This document shows positions 36,168-44,971 of a DNA stretch of 64,000 nt, piece by piece; position 1 is the stretch's first letter; each line of letters starts with the position of its first letter. Both the position numbers and the translations under genes were made by a program. The notes under the pieces were generated by a model. That model made no database searches and was not told the origin of the DNA. It worked only from the letters and a program-made list of their open reading frames with translations. Source of the DNA: Streptomyces sp. Ag109_O5-1 (lineage in GTDB: Bacteria; Actinomycetota; Actinomycetes; Streptomycetales; Streptomycetaceae); assembly GCF_003814875.1 (NCBI RefSeq), contig NZ_RKQF01000001.1, forward strand, positions 9,486,001 to 9,550,000. Reading direction: 5' to 3'.

Positions 36168-36185
36168 AACTTGTTCAGACAAGTT
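36168..36185. promoter_or_regulatory. GntR-type operator in front of the ABC importer operon
   Basis: AACTTGTTCAGACAAGTT is a perfect palindrome with 7-bp arms around TCAG, 38 bases before the binding-protein start. Its shape (ACTTGTnnnnACAAGT) is like known HutC/UTRA operators such as the DasR and PhnF classes. Confidence 0.75.
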
Positions 36186-36223
36186 CGCGTCACCCCATCC
36201 TCGTGCGCACTCCTGGAGAGACC

Positions 36224-37384
36224 GTGACCGTGTCCCTGCCGAGAACCGTCCTGCTGGGCGGCTCCCTCGCCGCCGTAGCCGCGCTCGCCCTGAGCGGCTG
36301 CGGTGCCGCTCCCGACAACGCGTCGTCCACCACCTCCGGCGGCAAGAGCGCCGCCACCGCCACCTCCGCCGCCGACCTCGGCGGCATGGACAAGCTGGTC
36401 GCCGCCGCCAAGAAGGAGGGCACGCTGCACATCATCGCGGTGCCCCGCGACTGGGCGAACTACGGCGCCATCATCGACGGCTTCAAGGCGAAGTACGGCA
36501 TCAAGATCGAGGACGAGAGCCCCGACGGCTCCAGCCAGGACGAGATCAACGCCGTGACCTCGCGCAAGGGCCAGGACCGGGCGCCGGACGTCCTCGACCT
36601 CGGCTCGTCGTTCGCGCTCAGCGCAGCCCAGCAGGGCCTGCTCGCGCCGTACAAGGTCACTTCCTACGACGACATCCCCGAGGGGCAGAAGGACCCGAAG
36701 GCCCAGTGGTACAACGACTACGGCGGCTACATCTCCATCGGCTGCGACGCCAAGCGCGTCAAGACCTGCCCGACCACCTTCGCCGACCTGCTCAAGCCGC
36801 AGTACAAGGGCCAGGTCGCCCTCAACGGCAACCCGACCAAGTCCGGTTCGGCGTTCGGCGGCGTGTACGCGGCCGCGCTCGCGAGCAAGGGCTCCTTCGA
36901 CGACATCCAGCCCGGTCTCGACTTCTTCGCCAAGCTGAAGAAGAACGGCAACTACACGCCCGTCGAGTCCACCCCGGCCACCGTCGAGAAGGGCGAGACG
37001 CCCATCTCCATCGACTGGGACTACCTGAACGCCGGTTACGCCGACGAGTTCAAGTCCAAGGGCGTGGACTGGAAGGTGTCGATCCCGAGCGACGGCCAGT
37101 ACGCCCAGTTCTACTCCCAGGCCATCAACAAGGACGCCCCGCACCCGGCGGCCGCCCGCCTGTGGCAGGAGTACCTGTACAGCGCCGAGGGCCAGAACCT
37201 GTGGCTCAAGGGCTACGCCCGCCCGGTCCTGATGTCCGCCCTGGAGAAGGCCGGCACGCTCGACAAGACCGCCGCCGCCAAGCTCCCCGCGGTCACCGGC
37301 ACGCCGACCTTCCCGACCGAGGCCCAGCAGGACAAGGCCAAGACGGTCATCGCGCAGGGCTGGTCGAAGGCCGTATCCGGATGA
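36224..37384 (+). CDS. ABC transporter substrate-binding lipoprotein (iron/2-aminoethylphosphonate-type fold)
   Basis: A 386-residue type II periplasmic-binding protein, exported and lipid-anchored: the signal ends in the lipobox LALSGC with C26. GTG 36224 is chosen because GGAG sits 5 bases upstream. Segments MDKLVAAAKKEGTLHIIAVP and DEINAVTSRKGQDRAPDVLD resemble binding proteins for ferric ions, putrescine, thiamine and 2-aminoethylphosphonate. The ligand is not defined by sequence alone. Phosphatase genes at the operon end favour an organophosphorus ligand. Confidence 0.88.
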   Translation: MTVSLPRTVLLGGSLAAVAALALSGCGAAPDNASSTTSGGKSAATATSAADLGGMDKLVAAAKKEGTLHIIAVPRDWANYGAIIDGFKAKYGIKIEDESPDGSSQDEINAVTSRKGQDRAPDVLDLGSSFALSAAQQGLLAPYKVTSYDDIPEGQKDPKAQWYNDYGGYISIGCDAKRVKTCPTTFADLLKPQYKGQVALNGNPTKSGSAFGGVYAAALASKGSFDDIQPGLDFFAKLKKNGNYTPVESTPATVEKGETPISIDWDYLNAGYADEFKSKGVDWKVSIPSDGQYAQFYSQAINKDAPHPAAARLWQEYLYSAEGQNLWLKGYARPVLMSALEKAGTLDKTAAAKLPAVTGTPTFPTEAQQDKAKTVIAQGWSKAVSG

Positions 37385-38280
37385 CGGCCACGCTCACGCG
37401 GGCCGACGTGGCGTCCGCCGCTTCCCAGAAGCGGCGGCGCCGCGCCCCCGGCTGGCTCGCGGTCGTCCCGCTGCTCGCCTTCACGGCGGTGGCCTTCGGG
37501 CTGCCCGCCATCGCCATGCTCAACGGCGCCTTCACGGTCAAGGACCCAACGAGCGGGGTGAGTTCGTACACCGGACAGAACCTGACCAGCTCGCTGCAGG
37601 GGCCGTACCTCACCGCCCTCATCGGCAGTGTGAAGCTGTCCGCGATCTCCGCCGTGATCGCGGCCCTGCTCGGGCTGCCGCTCGCACAGGCCGTGGTCAG
37701 CTCGCGCTCCCGGGCGCTGCGCGACGCCGTGCTCACCGCCTCCGGTGTGCTCGCCAACTTCGGCGGTGTGCCGCTGGCGTTCGCTTTCGTGGCGACCCTC
37801 GGCAACGCCGGTGTGCTGACCGTGCACCTGGGCCTCGCGGACCACGGCTGGAGCCTCTACAGCTTCTGGGGCCTGGTCCTCGTCTACCTCTACTTCCTGA
37901 TCCCGCTGATGGTCCTCACCATCACCCCGGCCCTGGACGGACTGCGGGGACAGTGGCGGGAGGCCGCGCGCAACAACGGCGCCACCGGCGTGCAGTACTG
38001 GCGGTTCGTGGCCCTGCCGGTCCTCGCGCCCTCGCTGCTCGGCGGGCTCGTGCTGCTCTTCGGCAGCGCCTTCGCCGCCTACGCCACCGCGGCGGCGATG
38101 GTCGGCAGCGCGGTCCCGCTGGCCACCCTCCAGATCGCCGACGCCATCTCCGGCAACGTGCTGGTCGGCCAGGAGAACGTGGCCCTCGCCCTGAGCCTCG
38201 ACATGGTCCTGGTCGCCGGCCTGGTCATGGCGGTCTACCTGCCCCTGCAACGACGGAGCGCCCGATGGCTCGACGCCTGA
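37381..38280 (+). CDS. ABC transporter permease 1
   Basis: A 299-residue inner-membrane permease with about six spans after a basic N-terminus. The coupling-helix EAA loop reads EAARNNGATGVQYWRFVALPVLAPS near 200-224. Its ATG overlaps the binding-protein stop by 4 bases. It pairs with permease 2 to form the channel of the importer. Confidence 0.92.
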   Translation: MTATLTRADVASAASQKRRRRAPGWLAVVPLLAFTAVAFGLPAIAMLNGAFTVKDPTSGVSSYTGQNLTSSLQGPYLTALIGSVKLSAISAVIAALLGLPLAQAVVSSRSRALRDAVLTASGVLANFGGVPLAFAFVATLGNAGVLTVHLGLADHGWSLYSFWGLVLVYLYFLIPLMVLTITPALDGLRGQWREAARNNGATGVQYWRFVALPVLAPSLLGGLVLLFGSAFAAYATAAAMVGSAVPLATLQIADAISGNVLVGQENVALALSLDMVLVAGLVMAVYLPLQRRSARWLDA

Positions 38281-39083
38281 CCCCCTGGCGCTGGGCCGTC
38301 CTCGGCCTGGCCGCCCTCTACTTCCTCATCCCGATGGGCGCCTCCGTCCTCTTCACGGTGGACGTGCCCGGCCAGGGCATCACCTTCGACGCCTACACCC
38401 AGATCGTGTCCGCCGACGGCTTCCTCTCCAGCCTGCTGCTCTCGCTGGAGCTGGCGGTCGCCACCATCGCCGTCGTCCTGCTGCTGATGGTGCCCGCCGT
38501 GGTCGCCCTCCGGCTCAGCGCGCCCAAGCTGCGCCCGGTCGTCGAGATCGTCTGCTCGCTGCCGCTGGTGGTGCCGCCGATCGCGTTCGTGGCCGGCATC
38601 GTCACCGTGCTCAAGTGGGGCCCCGACCATCTGTCCAGGACCCCGCTGTTCGAGACGTTCGTCGCCGTCCAGAACCCGGCCTTCCCGGTTGTCCTGGTCC
38701 TCGCCTACGTCGTGATGGCACTGCCCTTCGTCTACCGGTCGCTGGACGCCGGACTGCGCGCGATCGACGTGCGCACCCTCGTCGAGGCCGCCCGCAGTTG
38801 TGGGGCTTCGTGGCCGCAGGCCCTTGTCCGGGCCGTCCTGCCCAACCTGCGCGGGGCGCTGCTCAACGCGTCCTTCCTCACCCTGGCCCTGGTGCTCGGC
38901 GAGTTCACGGTCGCCCAGCTGCTCGGCTTCCAGCCGTTCGCCGTGTGGATCTACAACGTCGGCGGCTCCCAGGCCCAGATGTCCGTCGCCGTGTCCGTGC
39001 TCAGTCTCCTGGTGACCTGGGCCCTGCTCCTCGCGCTCGCCGGTGCCGGCGGCCGTGACCGAACCGCTTCCTCCCGGGGATGA
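38265..39083 (+). CDS. ABC transporter permease 2
   Basis: A 272-residue permease with six spans and the EAA loop VEAARSCGASWPQALVRAVL at about 172-191. It overlaps permease 1 by 16 bases; ATG 38265 (MARRLTPWRW) is preferred to the longer open frame. SD-like GGAG lies 8 bases upstream, within permease 1. It is the second half of the importer channel. Confidence 0.92.
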   Translation: MARRLTPWRWAVLGLAALYFLIPMGASVLFTVDVPGQGITFDAYTQIVSADGFLSSLLLSLELAVATIAVVLLLMVPAVVALRLSAPKLRPVVEIVCSLPLVVPPIAFVAGIVTVLKWGPDHLSRTPLFETFVAVQNPAFPVVLVLAYVVMALPFVYRSLDAGLRAIDVRTLVEAARSCGASWPQALVRAVLPNLRGALLNASFLTLALVLGEFTVAQLLGFQPFAVWIYNVGGSQAQMSVAVSVLSLLVTWALLLALAGAGGRDRTASSRG

Positions 39084-39086
39084 ACC

Positions 39087-40157
39087 ATGAGTGTCAGCAC
39101 GCCCGAGAAGGCCACCGCCGCCACCGTCGAATTCCGCTCCCTGCGGCGGGAGTTCGGCGCCACCGTCGCGCTCGACGGACTCGACCTGACCGTCCGCCCC
39201 GGCGAGTTCCTCGCCCTGCTCGGCCCGTCCGGCTGCGGCAAGACCACCGCGCTGCGCATGCTCGCCGGGTTCGAACACCCCGACTCCGGTGCGGTGCTGG
39301 TGGACGGCGAGGACGTCACCCACGTCCCGGCGCACCGCCGTGACGCCGGGATGGTCTTCCAGTCGTACAGCCTCTTCCCGCATCTGAACGCCGTCGACAA
39401 CGTGGCGTTCGGGCTGCGCATGCGCAAGGTGCGGACGGCCGAACGCCGCTCCCGCGCCGCCGAGTTGCTGGACCTCGTCGGGCTCGGCGACAAGGGCGAG
39501 CGGTTCCCGCACCAGCTCTCCGGCGGCCAGCAGCAGCGCATCGCGCTGGCCCGCGCCCTCGCCCTGCGGCCCCGCGTGCTGCTGTTGGATGAACCGCTGT
39601 CCGCGCTTGACGCCAAGGTCCGGCTCAGCCTGCGCGAGGAGATCCGCCGGCTGCAGCAGGAACTCGGCATCACCACCCTGTTCGTCACGCACGACCAGGA
39701 GGAGGCGCTGTCCATCGCCGACCGCGTCGCCGTCATGCGCGCCGGACAGCTCGAACAGTGCGCCGAACCGGCCGAGTTGTACGGCCGCCCGGCCACCGCC
39801 TTCGTCGCCGAGTTCGTCGGCACGATGAGCCGGATCCCGGGCACGGTCAAGGACGGCTCGGTCGAGGTGCTCGGCCAACGGCTGCCCGTCGACGGACCGG
39901 CGCCGGACACGGCCGAGGTCGACGTCCTGGTACGGCCCGAGGCGGTCCAGGTGCGCGCGGACGGCGCCGGTACGGCCACCGTCGTCGCCACCGCCTTCCT
40001 CGGCGCGGTCGTCCGGGTCACGGTACGGCTCGCCGACGGCACCGAGGCCAAGGCCGACCTGCCCGCCCACGACGCCGCCGAGCTGGGCGCCGGATCCGCC
40101 GTGACCGTGTCGCTGCCCGAGCGGCCGGTGCTCGTGGCGGAACGTGCCCAGAAGTAA
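39087..40157 (+). CDS. ABC transporter ATP-binding protein (PotA/FbpC-like)
   Basis: A 356-residue ATPase with Walker A GPSGCGKTT at 46-54, the Q-loop FQSY, signature LSGGQQQR from 144, Walker B VLLLDEP ending at 170 and switch histidine in FVTHDQEEA. A C-terminal TOBE-type regulatory domain follows (about 250-350). It starts 3 bases after permease 2. It energises the importer. TOBE domains are typical of polyamine, iron and phosphonate importers. Confidence 0.94.
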   Translation: MSVSTPEKATAATVEFRSLRREFGATVALDGLDLTVRPGEFLALLGPSGCGKTTALRMLAGFEHPDSGAVLVDGEDVTHVPAHRRDAGMVFQSYSLFPHLNAVDNVAFGLRMRKVRTAERRSRAAELLDLVGLGDKGERFPHQLSGGQQQRIALARALALRPRVLLLDEPLSALDAKVRLSLREEIRRLQQELGITTLFVTHDQEEALSIADRVAVMRAGQLEQCAEPAELYGRPATAFVAEFVGTMSRIPGTVKDGSVEVLGQRLPVDGPAPDTAEVDVLVRPEAVQVRADGAGTATVVATAFLGAVVRVTVRLADGTEAKADLPAHDAAELGAGSAVTVSLPERPVLVAERAQK

Positions 40158-40235
40158 CGCATCCAGACGTCCGAAAGTATCCGGAAGCTCACCAGCCGAG
40201 TGTCCGGAAGCCCAGAAGTGAGGAATGACGACAAC

Positions 40236-41687
40236 GTGACCTGCCACCCACGACTCCCGCTCCAGGCCGTCCTGTTCGACATGGACGGAACGCTCGTCGA
40301 CACCGAGCGGCTGTGGTGGGAGGCGGTGGAACAGGTCGCCGGACGACCGCTCACCGAAGCGGACGAGCCGGACGTGCTGGGGCGCCCGGTGGAACACACC
40401 GCCGGGTGGCTCGCCGCCGCCACGGACCGGCCGGCAGACGGCCTCGCGGCCGCGCTGCACCGGGAGTTCGCGGACCGCGTCCGCACCGGCATCGTGCCCC
40501 GCCCCGGCGCCCTCGACCTGCTGGACGCGCTGGCCGCGGCCGCCGTCCCCACCGCCCTGGTCACCGCGTCCCCACGCGCGGTCGCCGACCTCGTGCTCGA
40601 CGCCCTCGGCGCCGGCCGGTTCGCCGCCTCCGTCACCGCCGACGACACCGGCCGCACCAAGCCCGCCCCCGACCCGTACCTCGCCGCCTGCCGCGCCCTC
40701 GGCGTCGAACCCGCGGCCTGTGTCGCCGTCGAGGACACCGAGACCGGGGTCGCCTCGGCCGAGGCGGCCGGCTGCGCCGTACTGGCCGTGCCCTCGCTCG
40801 CGCCCATCGGCAGCGCGCCCGGCCGGACCGTCCGGGACAGCCTCGTCGGGGTCACTCCGAAAGAGCTGAGCGAGATGGCCGCACCCCGACTCCGCGTCAT
40901 GTCCTGGAACCTGTGGCTCGGCGGCAGCCCGGTCGACGACCACCGGGCCAAGCAGGTCAAGGCGATCCTGGACGCGGGAGCGGACGTCGTCGGCCTCCAG
41001 GAGACCGCCGGAACAGGTGCCCAGGGGCTGGCCGAGGCCCTCGGCTGGCACCACCACACGGCCGGCGAGAACCTCGGGATCATCAGCCGGTACCCGATCA
41101 CCGCCCGGCTCGGCGACCCGGAGGTCGGCTTCTACGGAGCCGCGGGCGTACGGATCGCCGTCCGCCCCGGCCGCGAGGTCGACATCTGGACGGCGCATCT
41201 GCACTACACGCCCTACGGACCCTACGAGTTCCACTTCGACGGGCTCGGGGCGGCCGACCTGATCGCGCACGAAGAGGTGCGGCTCGGACAGATGCGGGAG
41301 GCCCTCAGGCGGATCGGGGACGGTGACGTACCCGTGGTTCTGGCGGGGGACTTCAACTGCCCGTCCCATCTGGACTGGACGGCCGTCGAGTGGCCGGTGA
41401 CCAGGGCCGCCGAGGAGGCCGGGTTCGGCGACTCCTACCGGGAGGCGCATCCGGACCCGGTGGCCGCGCCCGGGCACACCTGGTCGCCGATCCACCCCGT
41501 CCACGAGGACGGCAGCGGGCGGCCCGAGCCGCAGGACCGGATCGACTACGTGCTGCACAGGGGGCTGCGCGTGGTCGACTCCCGGACCTTCGTCCTCGGC
41601 GACCCGGCTCCCTGGCCCGAAGTGGCGGGCAACGACTGGCCTTCTGACCACGCGGCCGTCGTGACAACGTTCGCCATGGAGCCCTAG
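40236..41687 (+). CDS. HAD-superfamily phosphatase fused to an EEP (endonuclease/exonuclease/phosphatase) domain
   Basis: One 483-residue frame carries two hydrolase domains. Residues 8-213 form a beta-phosphoglucomutase-like HAD phosphatase: DMDGT with D15 and D17, the VTAS second motif, KPAPDPY and VEDTETG. From about 214 an EEP metal-dependent phosphohydrolase begins: RVMSWNLW, LQET, AGDFNCP and the final SDHA. An in-frame ATG (codon 214) at 40875 might allow separate initiation of the second domain, but there is no stop between them. No signal peptide is seen, so both act in the cytoplasm on imported material. GTG 40236 is chosen from the GAGGA 12-16 bases upstream. Confidence 0.85.
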   Translation: MTCHPRLPLQAVLFDMDGTLVDTERLWWEAVEQVAGRPLTEADEPDVLGRPVEHTAGWLAAATDRPADGLAAALHREFADRVRTGIVPRPGALDLLDALAAAAVPTALVTASPRAVADLVLDALGAGRFAASVTADDTGRTKPAPDPYLAACRALGVEPAACVAVEDTETGVASAEAAGCAVLAVPSLAPIGSAPGRTVRDSLVGVTPKELSEMAAPRLRVMSWNLWLGGSPVDDHRAKQVKAILDAGADVVGLQETAGTGAQGLAEALGWHHHTAGENLGIISRYPITARLGDPEVGFYGAAGVRIAVRPGREVDIWTAHLHYTPYGPYEFHFDGLGAADLIAHEEVRLGQMREALRRIGDGDVPVVLAGDFNCPSHLDWTAVEWPVTRAAEEAGFGDSYREAHPDPVAAPGHTWSPIHPVHEDGSGRPEPQDRIDYVLHRGLRVVDSRTFVLGDPAPWPEVAGNDWPSDHAAVVTTFAMEP

Positions 41688-41781
41688 CCAGGGGTTACCC
41701 GGGGCAACCATTGCGGTGGGGGTGTCGATGACTTAGGTTGTGCGGGCCTCCCTACTAACTGGTAACACCGGCAGGTAATCC

Positions 41782-44001
41782 ATGCGCTGGCCCCTCGGCC
41801 GTCCCACCACAGTCCGTGCGCGGATCGTGGCGCTCGCGCTCGCCCCCGTCGTGGCGCTGACGGTCCTGTGGAGCTTCGCCATGGTGTCCGTCACCGCCGA
41901 ACTACGCGCGCTGATCCGGCTCCAGGGGGTGTACGACGACTTCGGCACCCCCGTCGACACGGCCGTCGGACAGATCCAGATCGAACGACGGCTGTCGGCG
42001 GCCTACCTGGGCGCCCGGCTCGACACGGCGACCGCCGCCGACCTGCTGGCGCAGCAGCGGAGCACCGACCGGGCGGTGGACGCCATGCGGCACGCGATCC
42101 AGGACGGCGACCGCGGCCGGCTCAGCGGTCGGCAGCGCCAGTCGCTGGACGCGATGGTGGCCGCCACCGGCAAGCTGGAGAAGCTGCGCGCACGGGTGCT
42201 GTCCCGGGAGATCTCCTGGGACAGCGCGGTGGCCGACTACAGCGCCCTCGTCGAGCCCGGCTTCGACGTCGAGTCCACCCTCACCGCTCTCCAGGCCGGA
42301 CAGCTGGCCAGGGAGTCCCAGGTCGTCATCGAGCTGGTGCGGGTAAGGGAGTTCGTCTCGCGCGAGGACGCGCTGGTCGCCGGGGCGCGGGCCGCCGGAC
42401 GGCTCACCGACCGGCAGTACGACACCCTCACCGCGACGATCGAGGACCGGCGGGTCTTCGAGCGGACCTATGTCCCGGACCTGCCGTCGGACTCACGGGC
42501 GCTGTTCGAGCGGTTCCAGCGCGGGCAGTTGCACCGCTCCCTGGTGAACGGCGAGGACGCACTGCTGCGCGCGGGCGCCGACCGGGCCGGTGCGGCCGTC
42601 GCCGCGAACACCTGGCGGTCGACCACGGACCGGGCCGTCAAGCAGTACATGCTGCTGTGCACCAGGTCGGCGGAGAACTCCGGCGCGCGCGGACGGGCCT
42701 TCGCCTACCGCGAGTTGACCAAGGCGGCCGTCGTCGGCGTGGCCGGGCTGCTGGCGGTGGGTCTTTCGCTGTGGTTCGCGTGGCGCGGGGCACGCCGTAT
42801 CTCGCGCCGCCTGGAGACGTTGCGGGACGCGGCCGACCTGCTGACGGCACGCCAGCTGCCCGCCCTGATGGCGCGGTTGAGCGCCGGTGAGCACGTCGAC
42901 GCGGTCACCGAGGCGCCACCGCTGGCCGCCGGAGAGGCCGGGGACGACGAGATCGGGGACGTCGGCCGGTCGTTCAACCGGGCACGGCTGGCCGCCGTCG
43001 AGGCCGCGGTCACCCAGGCCGGCCTCCGCAGGGGCCTGTTCGCGGTCCTCCTCAACATCGCGCGCCGCAACCAGGCTCTGGTGCACCGCCAGTTGAAACT
43101 GGTGGACACCCTGGAGCGGCGCACCGAGGACCCGGTCGTCCTCGGCGAACTGTTCCGCATCGACCACCTGACCACCCGGATGCGGCGGCACGCGGAGAGC
43201 CTGATCATCCTCTCCGGTGCCACCCCCGGACGGCGCTGGCGGCGGCCCGTGCCCATCGCCGACGTGGTGTCCTCGGCCGTCGGCGAGATCGAGGACTACA
43301 CCCGGGTCGTGGTGCCGCCGATGCCCGAGGTCGGGGTCGCGGCGGACGCGGTCGCCGACGTCGTGCACCTGGTCGCCGAGCTGCTGGAGAACGCCGCGGT
43401 GTTCTCGCCGCCGCACACCCAGGTCACCCTGCGCACCGCCGTGGTGGGCCAGGGCTTCGCCCTGGAGATCGACGACCGGGGCCTCGGTCTCGACGCCGAC
43501 CAGCTCACCGAGGCCCACCGCACGCTCACCGACCCCGACGCCTTCGACCCGACCCGCCACGACCGGCTCGGCCTGTACGTCGTGGGCCGCCTGGCCGCCC
43601 GGCACGGCATCGAGGTGACCCTGCGGGCGTCGGCGTACGGCGGGACGACCGCGGTGGTGCTGCTGCCGCGGGCGGTGCTGGCGGAGGCGGCGGCCGAGGG
43701 GGAGCCGGGACGAGCCGAGCGGCGGCTGCGGGAGGTGCCGGCCGGGGAACGCCGGCCGGTGCCGGTGCCCGGCACGCCCGCGGCGCCCGCGCTGCCCACC
43801 CGCACCCGCCAGGCCTCCCTCGCCCCCGAACTGCGCACGGAACCGGCGCCCAGCGATACGCGTGACCTGGACGCCGATGAGATGCGGGCGGTCTTCGGCG
43901 CCTTCCAGCGTGGTCTGGAACGGGGCCGCAGGGGCCTGCCGACCGAAACCGAGGAGCCGAGCGACATCCAGGAAGGGACGCCCGCCGACGATGAACAGTG
44001 A
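41782..44001 (+). CDS. cvnA: Conservon sensor histidine kinase-like protein with NIT domain (CvnA type)
   Basis: A 739-residue membrane protein with TM1 at about 14-36. A long extracellular helical nitrate/nitrite-sensing-like domain (about 45-300) begins after DDFGTPVDT. TM2 is at 315-335, with a HAMP-like segment to about 410. The ATPase domain shows the N-box VAELLENAAVFSPP at 531-544 and DRGLGLD. The usual HisKA phospho-histidine box is poorly formed (FRIDHLTTRMRRHAES). The C-terminus is Pro-rich and disordered. CvnA proteins head streptomycete conservons, which resemble G-protein-coupled systems. cvnB overlaps its end by 11 bases. Confidence 0.9.
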   Translation: MRWPLGRPTTVRARIVALALAPVVALTVLWSFAMVSVTAELRALIRLQGVYDDFGTPVDTAVGQIQIERRLSAAYLGARLDTATAADLLAQQRSTDRAVDAMRHAIQDGDRGRLSGRQRQSLDAMVAATGKLEKLRARVLSREISWDSAVADYSALVEPGFDVESTLTALQAGQLARESQVVIELVRVREFVSREDALVAGARAAGRLTDRQYDTLTATIEDRRVFERTYVPDLPSDSRALFERFQRGQLHRSLVNGEDALLRAGADRAGAAVAANTWRSTTDRAVKQYMLLCTRSAENSGARGRAFAYRELTKAAVVGVAGLLAVGLSLWFAWRGARRISRRLETLRDAADLLTARQLPALMARLSAGEHVDAVTEAPPLAAGEAGDDEIGDVGRSFNRARLAAVEAAVTQAGLRRGLFAVLLNIARRNQALVHRQLKLVDTLERRTEDPVVLGELFRIDHLTTRMRRHAESLIILSGATPGRRWRRPVPIADVVSSAVGEIEDYTRVVVPPMPEVGVAADAVADVVHLVAELLENAAVFSPPHTQVTLRTAVVGQGFALEIDDRGLGLDADQLTEAHRTLTDPDAFDPTRHDRLGLYVVGRLAARHGIEVTLRASAYGGTTAVVLLPRAVLAEAAAEGEPGRAERRLREVPAGERRPVPVPGTPAAPALPTRTRQASLAPELRTEPAPSDTRDLDADEMRAVFGAFQRGLERGRRGLPTETEEPSDIQEGTPADDEQ

Positions 44002-44437
44002 CGACCGGAAACAGACCCCCGAAGCGGCCGCGGACCCGTCCGGCGCCCAGCCCGGCAGTGACCTCGGCTGGCTTCTCGATGATCTCGTCGCCCGGACCGA
44101 CCACGTCCGGCAGGCCGTGCTGCTCACCGCCGACGGGCTGCCGCTCAGCCAGTCCGACGGCATGCGGCGGCGCGACATCGAGCATCTCGCGGCCGTCTGC
44201 TCCGGCTTCCACAGCCTGGCCCGCTCGGCCGGTGACCGGTTCGGCGCGGGGGAGGTGCGGCAGACCATGGTGATGCTCGACGACGCCTACCTCTTCGTCA
44301 CCCCCGCCGGGCACGGCAGCCGGCTCGCCGTCCTCAGCGACGTCCGTACCGACGTCGGCCAGCTGGCCCACGAGATGGCCCTGCTCGTCCGCAGGCTCGG
44401 CCGCCACCTGGACGCGGCCGCCCGCTCGACCCCCTGA
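43991..44437 (+). CDS. cvnB: Roadblock/LC7-domain protein (CvnB type)
   Basis: A 148-residue protein with a disordered start and a roadblock/LC7 fold (LGWLLDDLVARTDHVRQAVL, then GLPLSQSDGM and LAVLSDVRTDVGQLAHEMAL). In conservons this subunit bridges the sensor and the GTPase, as roadblock proteins do in other GTPase systems. ATG 43991 lies inside the cvnA end, so it is translationally coupled. cvnC starts 8 bases after its stop. Confidence 0.9.
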   Translation: MNSDDRKQTPEAAADPSGAQPGSDLGWLLDDLVARTDHVRQAVLLTADGLPLSQSDGMRRRDIEHLAAVCSGFHSLARSAGDRFGAGEVRQTMVMLDDAYLFVTPAGHGSRLAVLSDVRTDVGQLAHEMALLVRRLGRHLDAAARSTP

Positions 44438-44444
44438 CACCGCG

Positions 44445-44825
44445 GTGAGCGACGAGCACTGGTACGAGGACGAGACCGGCTCGCTGGTCCGCCCCTACAC
44501 CGTGACCCAGGGCCGTACCGAGCCGTCCGGACGGCACAGCATCGATCTGATGTCCCAGGTCACGGCGGTGGATGCGGACCCGGCCCGGCCGGACGTCGAC
44601 CATGCCCGCGCCGCCCTGCTCGCCCTGGTGCGGCGCGGCGCCCGCCCGGTCGTCGAGCTCGCCGCGGACGCCGACCTGCCGCTCACCGTGGTACGCGTGC
44701 TGCTCGGCGATCTCGCCGAGGCCGGCCTGGTCCGCATCGACGAGCCGCGCCGTCTTGAGCCGACCGGTCCCGCCGCCGACCCCCGGCTGCTGGAGGTGAT
44801 CGTGGAGCGGCTGCGCGAGCTCTGA
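44445..44825 (+). CDS. cvnC: DUF742 protein (CvnC type)
   Basis: A 126-residue DUF742 protein with the typical start EHWYEDETGSLVRPYTVTQGRT and a winged-helix-like second half (ARPVVELAADADLPLTVVRV, then LLGDLAEAGLVRI). Its role in conservons is not settled. The expected next gene, a small GTPase (CvnD) usually overlapping the cvnC end, is absent: the frame ends REL and 146 bases of non-coding DNA follow. Confidence 0.88.
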   Translation: MSDEHWYEDETGSLVRPYTVTQGRTEPSGRHSIDLMSQVTAVDADPARPDVDHARAALLALVRRGARPVVELAADADLPLTVVRVLLGDLAEAGLVRIDEPRRLEPTGPAADPRLLEVIVERLREL

Positions 44826-44830
44826 CCCCG

Positions 44831-44890
44831 CGCAACGAATCGCCGCCCGACCCCGGTATCACGCAACGAACCGCTCACCGGCACGCAACG
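44831..44890 (+). promoter_or_regulatory. Helically phased CGCAACG repeats in front of the davA-like gene
   Basis: CGCAACG occurs at 44831, 44862 and 44884, spaced 31 and 22 bases, close to three and two helical turns. A palindrome ACCGTACGGT follows at 44919-44928. The cluster lies between cvnC and the nitrilase gene and looks like an operator array for the amide pathway genes. Confidence 0.45.
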
Positions 44891-44971
44891 GCTCCTCCTT
44901 GTCCGGCCCGGCCCGCGAACCGTACGGTCTAAATGGCCCCAGACCCCCTTGCGTACCGGTGAGGACCCCGC

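Noticed and set aside
38235..41711. Minus-strand frame of about 1150 codons opposite the ABC importer operon
   Set aside because: The same shadow effect; the plus-strand genes have complete motifs and overlapping starts and stops.
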